From JAKOWB01 sp038363005 (GTDB taxonomy: Bacteria; Pseudomonadota; Alphaproteobacteria; Kiloniellales; JACOMY01), in the NCBI GenBank assembly GCA_038363005.1, contig JBBQBI010000001.1, forward strand, positions 1 through 64,000: a DNA stretch of 64,000 nt. Reading direction: 5' to 3'. A model generated the notes under the pieces. The model was not told the DNA's origin and made no database searches. It saw nothing but the letters and a program-made list of their open reading frames with translations. Made by a program: the position numbers and the translations under genes. Of this stretch, positions 59,340-64,000 are shown in pieces; position 1 is the stretch's first letter, and every line of letters starts with the position of its first letter.

Positions 59340-60188
59340 ATGAGTGACGTGACGGTGCTGGGCCTCGGCTCCATGGGCGCGGCGCTGGCCCAAGCCTTCC
59401 TGAAGGCCGGCCACGCGGTGACGGTGTGGAATCGCTCGGCGGTCAAGACGCAGCCGCTGGTCGCGGCCGGCGCGATGGGCGCGGCCAGCCTGGCTGACGC
59501 GCTGCGCGCCAGCCCGCTGGTGGTGATCTGCGTGCACGACTACGCGGCTACCCGCGCTCTGCTGGAGGCGCCCGCGGCGCAGGCCGCCCTGGCCGGCCGC
59601 ACGGTGGTGCAGCTCAGCTCCGGCACGCCGCAGGAGGCCCGCGCGCTTGATCCCTGGGTCACCGCCGCCGGTGCCGTCTACATCGACGGGGCGATCCTCG
59701 GCGGGCCCTACAAGATCGGCCTGCCGGACTGCGTGATCCTCTGCTCGGGGCCGACAGCGGCCTTCGAGCGCCACGCGGCGGTGCTGCGCGCGCTGGCCGG
59801 CGACCTGCGGCTGGTCGGCGACAATATCGGCGTGGCCGCGGCGCTGGACCTGGCCTGGCTGTCGATGCTGTTCGGCATGTTTGGCGGCGTGGCGCACGGC
59901 GCGCGCCTCTGCCGGTCGGAGGGCATTGGTGGCGACCTCTATTCTTCGGTCTTCCCCAACGCGCCGCAGGCGGCGTGGACCGCCGACGTCATCGAACGCG
60001 ATGCCTTCGCCAACCCCGGCGCCACGCTCTCGGTCTGGCGCGCCGCCCTGGCGCTGATTCAGCGCCAGGCGACCGACGCCGGGATCAACACCGAGGTGCC
60101 GGACTTCGCCGCCGGCCTGCTCGACCGCGCGATCAAGGCGGGCCACGGCGAGGAGCACGTCGCGGCGATCGTCAAGATTCTGGAGTAG
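59340..60188 (+). CDS. NAD(P)-dependent dehydrogenase of the beta-hydroxyacid/imine-reductase type
   Basis: 282 residues. Rossmann NAD(P) motif: VLGLGSMGAALAQAF with WNRS after the second strand, where the Arg suggests NADPH. The C-terminal helical half (residues 165-282), with DLAWLSMLFGMFGG and SSVFPNAPQA, looks more like imine reductases than 3-hydroxyisobutyrate dehydrogenase; the canonical dehydrogenase lysine is not obvious. The substrate may be a cyclic imine or a beta-hydroxyacid. It follows the 2OG oxygenase in the same direction. Confidence 0.75.
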   Translation: MSDVTVLGLGSMGAALAQAFLKAGHAVTVWNRSAVKTQPLVAAGAMGAASLADALRASPLVVICVHDYAATRALLEAPAAQAALAGRTVVQLSSGTPQEARALDPWVTAAGAVYIDGAILGGPYKIGLPDCVILCSGPTAAFERHAAVLRALAGDLRLVGDNIGVAAALDLAWLSMLFGMFGGVAHGARLCRSEGIGGDLYSSVFPNAPQAAWTADVIERDAFANPGATLSVWRAALALIQRQATDAGINTEVPDFAAGLLDRAIKAGHGEEHVAAIVKILE

Positions 60189-60229
60189 CTGCGGGCGTTG
60201 CCGTCACGCTTCTGTCCCGCCCCTGGGGA

Positions 60230-60676
60230 TCAGTTGTGATCGTGGCTTTCGGTCGCGTTGGCGGCGTCGACCTTGAAGATGACCGGCAGGCGGCCGGCCG
60301 GTTCGAACAGCAGGGCGCCCTCCACCGTGTCGCCCTCGTTCAGCGGCAGGGACAGCGGGCCGACCATCAGGTGCCAGCCATCGGGCTGGAAGGTGACGCT
60401 GCCGCCGGCCGGAATCTCCACCGCCTCGACCAGCATCATCATGCCGTCCTTGGTCTCGTGCATCTCCACCTTGTCGGCGCCCTGGATATCCACCGCGACC
60501 AGGCGCTGCGGCGTGCTGCCGCTGTTGGTCACCGTCATGTAGCCGGCGGTGTTGCGCAGCGTACCGATGGTGGCGCGCAGCCAGGGGTGCTTGACCGTCA
60601 GCTCGCCCAAGGTGAACTGGTGCGCCTGGGCGGTGAGCGGCAGCAGGCAGACCAGCAAGAGCGACAGGATGCGCAT
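60230..60676 (-). CDS. periplasmic copper chaperone PCu(A)C
   Basis: 148 residues from ATG 60676. A signal peptide (LLLVCLLPLTAQA) precedes a cupredoxin-like domain. Copper ligands are H73 (VEMHETKDG), Met79-81 and H102-x-M104 (GWHLMVGPL), the PCuAC pattern, plus a C-terminal SHDHN tail. It delivers copper to cytochrome oxidase assembly in the periplasm; a cbb3 operon is present 30 kb away. It is convergent with the dehydrogenase gene. Confidence 0.9.
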   Translation of the reverse strand: MRILSLLLVCLLPLTAQAHQFTLGELTVKHPWLRATIGTLRNTAGYMTVTNSGSTPQRLVAVDIQGADKVEMHETKDGMMMLVEAVEIPAGGSVTFQPDGWHLMVGPLSLPLNEGDTVEGALLFEPAGRLPVIFKVDAANATESHDHN

Positions 60677-60756
60677 GGAAAACTCTCTATTCAGTGGGGA
60701 AGACAAGCGCCGCGGTCCTGCAGGGCCACCACGAACCGGCCGTTGCTTGTGGTGGA

Positions 60757-61620
60757 CTACGCCGACCTCTCGAACAGGGACCGCAGTTCCGCCGCCTTGC
60801 CTTCGCTCAAGGTGCCCTTGGCGAGTCCGACCGGGATCGTCCTGAGGCCCAATGCCTTATAGAGGGGAAGAATGTCCGGGGCATGCTTGGTCAGCGCGAC
60901 AAAGTGTCTCTCGATCGTCTTGACGTCGCCGCGCATGAGGGGTCCCGACGGGCAGCCGGGAAATCCGACACTGGCGATGTTGTTCACCGTACCCTGCAGC
61001 AGCGGGATATAGGCCTTGGTCGCCTCCTCCTTGGTCTTGCCGAAGGACTTCCAGAGGTCGGTGGCGATATCGGCGAGCGTGTAGGTGTAACAGGCCGCGA
61101 TGCAGGCGGCGGCGTGGTAGAGCGCCTTGTCCTCGGACGTCAGGTAGACCACGTCGCCGTCCAAGGCCTTGGCGATCTCTGTCAGCTTCGCCCGCAGCGG
61201 CTCCTCGGATTCGATCGCGAAGGTGCTGGCCGGCAGGTTGGCGATGGCCTGGTCTCGCCCGGCGAAGCTCTGGCAGGGATGGATGGCGCCGGCCATGGCC
61301 CCCTGTTCCCTGGCGGCATCCAGCGCCTGCACCGTGGTGGCGCCGCTGCAATGGATGACCGCCTGTCCGGCGCGCCACGTCAGTTCGCCGGTGACCTTGG
61401 CGATCAGGTCGTCGGGGGTGGTGACGAAGACGCTGTCGGCACTATCCACCAGCGCCTGGGCCTGGTCGAAGATCCGGCTGCCGGCGACATCGTCGGCCAG
61501 GCGCTTCGCTGCCGCCTGGTTGACGTCGAAGATGCCGACGACCTGATAGCCGCGCTGCGACAGGTTGACGGCGAAAGCGGTGCCCACCGGTCCGGCACCT
61601 ATGAATCCGAGTCTTGCCAC
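60757..61620 (-). CDS. Rossmann-fold/DUF2520-domain protein
   Basis: 287 residues. The N-terminal Rossmann motif is GFIGAGPVGTAFA, and the second half with AGAIHPCQSFAG, LYHAAACIAACY and PLLQGTVNNI matches DUF2520. These are NAD(P)-binding oxidoreductase-like proteins of unsettled role. It lies 80 bases upstream of the copper chaperone on the same strand and divergent from dusA. Confidence 0.8.
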   Translation of the reverse strand: MARLGFIGAGPVGTAFAVNLSQRGYQVVGIFDVNQAAAKRLADDVAGSRIFDQAQALVDSADSVFVTTPDDLIAKVTGELTWRAGQAVIHCSGATTVQALDAAREQGAMAGAIHPCQSFAGRDQAIANLPASTFAIESEEPLRAKLTEIAKALDGDVVYLTSEDKALYHAAACIAACYTYTLADIATDLWKSFGKTKEEATKAYIPLLQGTVNNIASVGFPGCPSGPLMRGDVKTIERHFVALTKHAPDILPLYKALGLRTIPVGLAKGTLSEGKAAELRSLFERSA

Positions 61621-61777
61621 GTCCCTGGTCTCCTTAACCTGCCAACCCGCGGCAAGCCGCCGGCACCGCTGCCAATGCTATGGCAGCGGCACGGGAACCT
61701 CTAGCGCGATGCAAGTCGTGGGGGACGGCGCAAAAGACGCATGAATCGGGACGGCCAGCGCTGTATTGTCGCCGCCG

Positions 61778-62785
61778 ATGAACAGCACCGCGCCCCAGCG
61801 ACTTTCCGTCGCGCCAATGATGGACTGGACCGATCGCTTCTGCCGGCAGTTCCACCGGCTGCTGACGACGCGCGCGCTGCTCTATACCGAGATGATCACC
61901 AGCGGCGCCATCCTGCATGGCGACGCCGCGCGCCATCTGGCGTTCGACGCCCGAGATCACGACGGGGGCGAGCAGCCGGTAGCGCTGCAGCTCGGCGGCA
62001 GCGACCCGGCGGAACTGGCGCGGGCGGCGAAGATCGCCCAGGGCTTCGGCTATCGCGAGATCAACCTGAACTGCGGCTGTCCCTCGGACCGGGTGCAGAG
62101 CGGCCGCTTCGGCGCCTGCCTGATGGCCGAGCCGCTGCTGGTCGCCGACTGCGTCGCCGCGCTGCGGGACGCCGTCGCGCTGCCGGTGACGGTGAAGTGT
62201 CGCATCGGCATCGACGAGGCCGATCCCGAGACCATGCTCTTTGGTTTCGTCGAGGCGGTGGCGGCGCGGGGCTGCAAGACCTTCATCGTGCATGCGCGCA
62301 AGGCCTGGCTGCAGGGCCTGTCGCCGAAGCAGAACCGCGAGGTGCCGCCGCTGGACTACGACCTGGTGCGGCGGCTGAAGCAGGCGCGCCCCGACCTTAC
62401 CATCGTGCTGAACGGTGGGCTGACGCTGGACAGCGCGGTGGAGCAACTAGCCTGGGCCGACGGCGCCATGCTGGGCCGGGCCGCCTACCAGGAGCCCTGG
62501 TGCCTGGCGCAGGTCGATCCAGGGGTCTTCGGCCAGGCAGCGCCGGTGACGACGCGGGCCGCGCTGCTGGAGTCCCTGGTGGCGCTGGCCGGGCGGCACT
62601 GCGCCGCCGGCCGGCCGCTGAAGCTGTTGGCGCGGCATACGCTGGGCCTGATGAACGGCCTGCCCGGCGCGCGCGCCTGGCGCCGCGTCCTGAGCGAAGG
62701 CATGACCGACCGCGCCGCCGGGCCCGAGCTGTTCCGCCGGGCGGCCGACAGCGTCCGCCTGGACGATGCGGCGCTGGCGGCGTGA
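61778..62785 (+). CDS. dusA: tRNA-dihydrouridine(20/20a) synthase DusA
   Basis: 335 residues from ATG 61778; a TTG four codons upstream is also possible. FMN-binding TIM barrel: LSVAPMMDWTDR, YTEMITSGA, NLNCGCPSDRVQSGRFGAC (catalytic Cys101), FIVHARKAWLQGLSPK and NGGLTLD are classic DusA blocks. It reduces uridines in the D-loop of tRNA. It diverges from the DUF2520 gene. Confidence 0.95.
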   Translation: MNSTAPQRLSVAPMMDWTDRFCRQFHRLLTTRALLYTEMITSGAILHGDAARHLAFDARDHDGGEQPVALQLGGSDPAELARAAKIAQGFGYREINLNCGCPSDRVQSGRFGACLMAEPLLVADCVAALRDAVALPVTVKCRIGIDEADPETMLFGFVEAVAARGCKTFIVHARKAWLQGLSPKQNREVPPLDYDLVRRLKQARPDLTIVLNGGLTLDSAVEQLAWADGAMLGRAAYQEPWCLAQVDPGVFGQAAPVTTRAALLESLVALAGRHCAAGRPLKLLARHTLGLMNGLPGARAWRRVLSEGMTDRAAGPELFRRAADSVRLDDAALAA

Positions 62786-62867
62786 CTGCTTGTCCGCCAG
62801 GGTGGCTTTTGAGTCGGCGGGGATGGTCTATCGTCGCCGCAGTCATCGACCTTGGGGGAGGTCCACC

Positions 62868-63347
62868 ATGCATCGACTGATATTCGGGGCCGTCCTGTCC
62901 CTGTTGCTCGCCTCGCCGGCGCTTGCTGACTCCGACGTACCGATCGACTGCCAGGAGGGTCCGGCGGCGGAATGGCCTGCCATCACCGTGGTGCACTTCG
63001 ACACCGGCAAGACCAAGATCAAGCCGAGCGACGCGCATTTCCTGGACGAGCTGGCGCAGCGCCTGCACGGCAACACCGGCGTACAGATATGCATCCTGGG
63101 CCAGGCCGACAAGCAGGGCAGCGCGGCGGACAACGTCAAGCTCTCGCTGGCCCGCGCCAAGGTCGTGGGGCAGTATCTCGCCGACCGTGGCGTGGCGAAG
63201 AAGCAGCACCTCTATGGTTGGCGCGGCGAAGCCTTTGGCGGCAGCGATGTCTTCGGCCTGCTCTCGAGCGATGAGGCCGAGGGTGAACAGAAGGATCGCC
63301 GCGTCGAGATCTTCGTGGTGACCTATGGACAGCAGGGAAAGGATTGA
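62868..63347 (+). CDS. OmpA-family peptidoglycan-associated protein
   Basis: 159 residues from ATG 62868 with GGGGGAGG upstream. A signal peptide (FGAVLSLLLASPALA) is followed by an OmpA-like domain: VVHFDTGKTKIK, LGQADKQGS, NVKLSLARAKVVGQYL and KDRRVEIFV, the site that contacts peptidoglycan. The protein is short and has no barrel or lipobox cysteine at the signal junction. It is likely a periplasmic cell-wall-linked protein. It precedes the partial dehydrogenase by four bases, so one transcript is likely. Confidence 0.85.
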   Translation: MHRLIFGAVLSLLLASPALADSDVPIDCQEGPAAEWPAITVVHFDTGKTKIKPSDAHFLDELAQRLHGNTGVQICILGQADKQGSAADNVKLSLARAKVVGQYLADRGVAKKQHLYGWRGEAFGGSDVFGLLSSDEAEGEQKDRRVEIFVVTYGQQGKD

Positions 63348-63351
63348 ACAG

Positions 63352-64000
63352 ATGACCCGGATCGCGTTTCTCGGCACCGGCCTGATGGGCCGCCCCATGG
63401 CGGCCAACCTGCTGAAGGCGGGACACGCGGTCACGGTCTGGAACCGCTCGGCCAACAAGACCGCGCCGCTGGCGGCCGCCGGCGCCACGGTGGCGAAGAC
63501 GCCGGCCGAGGCGGTCAAGAACGCCGAGGTGGTCTTCACCATGCTGACCGAAGGCAAGTCGGTCGGCGAACTGCTGTTCGACCAGGGCGTGGCCGCCGCG
63601 CTGCCGAAGGGCGCCCTGTTCATCGACTGCTCCTCGATCCAGCCGGCCGAGGCCAAGGCACACGCCGCCGGCCTGGCCAAGGTCGGCGCCAGCCAGCTTG
63701 ACGCGCCGGTGTCCGGTGGGCCGAGCGGCGCTGAGGCGGCGACGCTGGCCATCATGGTCGGCGGCAGCGAGGCCGACTATGCGCGCGGCGAACCGCTTTT
63801 GAAGGCGCTGGGCCGGCCGACCCGGGTCGGCGGCATCGGCACCGGCCAGCTGGTCAAGCTGGCCAACCAGTTGATCGTCGGCCTGGCGTTGGGCGCCGTG
63901 TCCGAGGCGCTGCTGCTGGTCGACGAGGGCGGCGGCGACGCCGCGGCGGCGCGCAAGGCCATGACTGGTGGCTTCGCCGACTCGCTGATCATGCAGATCC
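63352..64000 (+). CDS. 3-hydroxyisobutyrate dehydrogenase-type oxidoreductase, cut at the window edge
   Basis: At least 216 residues from ATG 63352, with no stop before the right edge. The NAD(P) motif is FLGTGLMGRPMAANLL with WNRS after it. DAPVSGGPSGAEAATLAIMVGG is the substrate-binding block, and GTGQLVKLANQLIVG carries the catalytic lysine (K) of the family. The usual length is about 290-300 residues, so some 75-80 are missing. The specific substrate (3-hydroxyisobutyrate, tartronate semialdehyde or other) is not decided. Confidence 0.9.
   Translation, partial: MTRIAFLGTGLMGRPMAANLLKAGHAVTVWNRSANKTAPLAAAGATVAKTPAEAVKNAEVVFTMLTEGKSVGELLFDQGVAAALPKGALFIDCSSIQPAEAKAHAAGLAKVGASQLDAPVSGGPSGAEAATLAIMVGGSEADYARGEPLLKALGRPTRVGGIGTGQLVKLANQLIVGLALGAVSEALLLVDEGGGDAAAARKAMTGGFADSLIMQI

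Noticed and set aside
1..64000. tRNA, rRNA, prophage or integrative element
   Set aside because: No rRNA segment, tRNA cloverleaf, integrase, phage structural gene or transposase was recognised in reading both strands; short structured RNAs could still be missed by eye.

Overview
The window reads as chromosomal DNA of a high-GC, Gram-negative alphaproteobacterium, probably close to Rhodospirillales. This is inferred from the cbb3 oxidase operon ccoNOQP followed by ccoG-fixH-ccoI-ccoS, hopanoid genes hpnB-hpnC-hpnD, Tat-exported substrate-binding proteins, an FNR/FixK-type box, and very GC-rich coding with short ATGA/GTGA overlaps. No rRNA, tRNA, phage, transposase or CRISPR array was seen. 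Both window ends cut genes.

Layout. 1-3.6 kb: a cut minus-strand gene, a secreted Gly-Asp repeat protein and a DegP/HtrA protease. 3.6-9.3 kb: a minus-strand surface-glycan block (sulfotransferase, two methyltransferases, an RgpF-like protein, a CapA-like protein). 9.3-16.7 kb: a ThDP-dependent decarboxylase, a TetR regulator, a CocE/NonD hydrolase and an MFS transporter, then across a paired palindromic repeat an acetylpolyamine-amidohydrolase-like deacetylase with an XRE-cupin regulator; this looks like guanidino/polyamine catabolism. 16.7-20.9 kb: a lectin-like secreted protein, kbl-tdh (threonine to glycine) and an FkbM methyltransferase. 21-29 kb: the cbb3 oxidase and its assembly genes, with a TTGAT-N4-GTCAA box upstream. 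29-36 kb: two convergent sulfotransferases, a DUF2189 membrane protein and two related glycosyltransferases, one a two-domain fusion. 36-45 kb: a second CocE/NonD hydrolase followed by a complete Dpp/Opp-type ABC importer with tandem binding proteins. 45-47.6 kb: a methyltransferase, a YCII protein and a GNAT/cyclic-nucleotide-binding fusion. 47.7-54 kb: a polyamine-type ABC importer with two binding proteins flanking the ATPase, then an SMP-30 lactonase-like gene. 54-58.2 kb: a YqaA-like membrane protein and the HD-hpnB-hpnC-hpnD operon. 58.3-64 kb: a 2OG-Fe(II) oxygenase, an imine-reductase-like enzyme, a PCu(A)C copper chaperone, a DUF2520 protein, dusA, an OmpA-like protein and a cut beta-hydroxyacid dehydrogenase.

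How it fits together. Two transport/catabolism modules (oligopeptide-like with an acyl hydrolase; polyamine-like with the deacetylase and decarboxylase about 35 kb away) suggest a scavenger of nitrogenous compounds. The cbb3 genes supply micro-oxic respiration. Scattered sulfotransferase, methyltransferase and glycosyltransferase genes suggest a decorated and possibly variable surface glycan. I found no clearly unprecedented multi-gene system. The most unusual items are a GNAT-cNMP fusion, a threonine dehydrogenase without its structural-zinc cysteines, a glycosyltransferase fusion with a decayed DxD motif, the Gly-Asp hexamer-repeat gene, and a polyamine importer with duplicated receptors.
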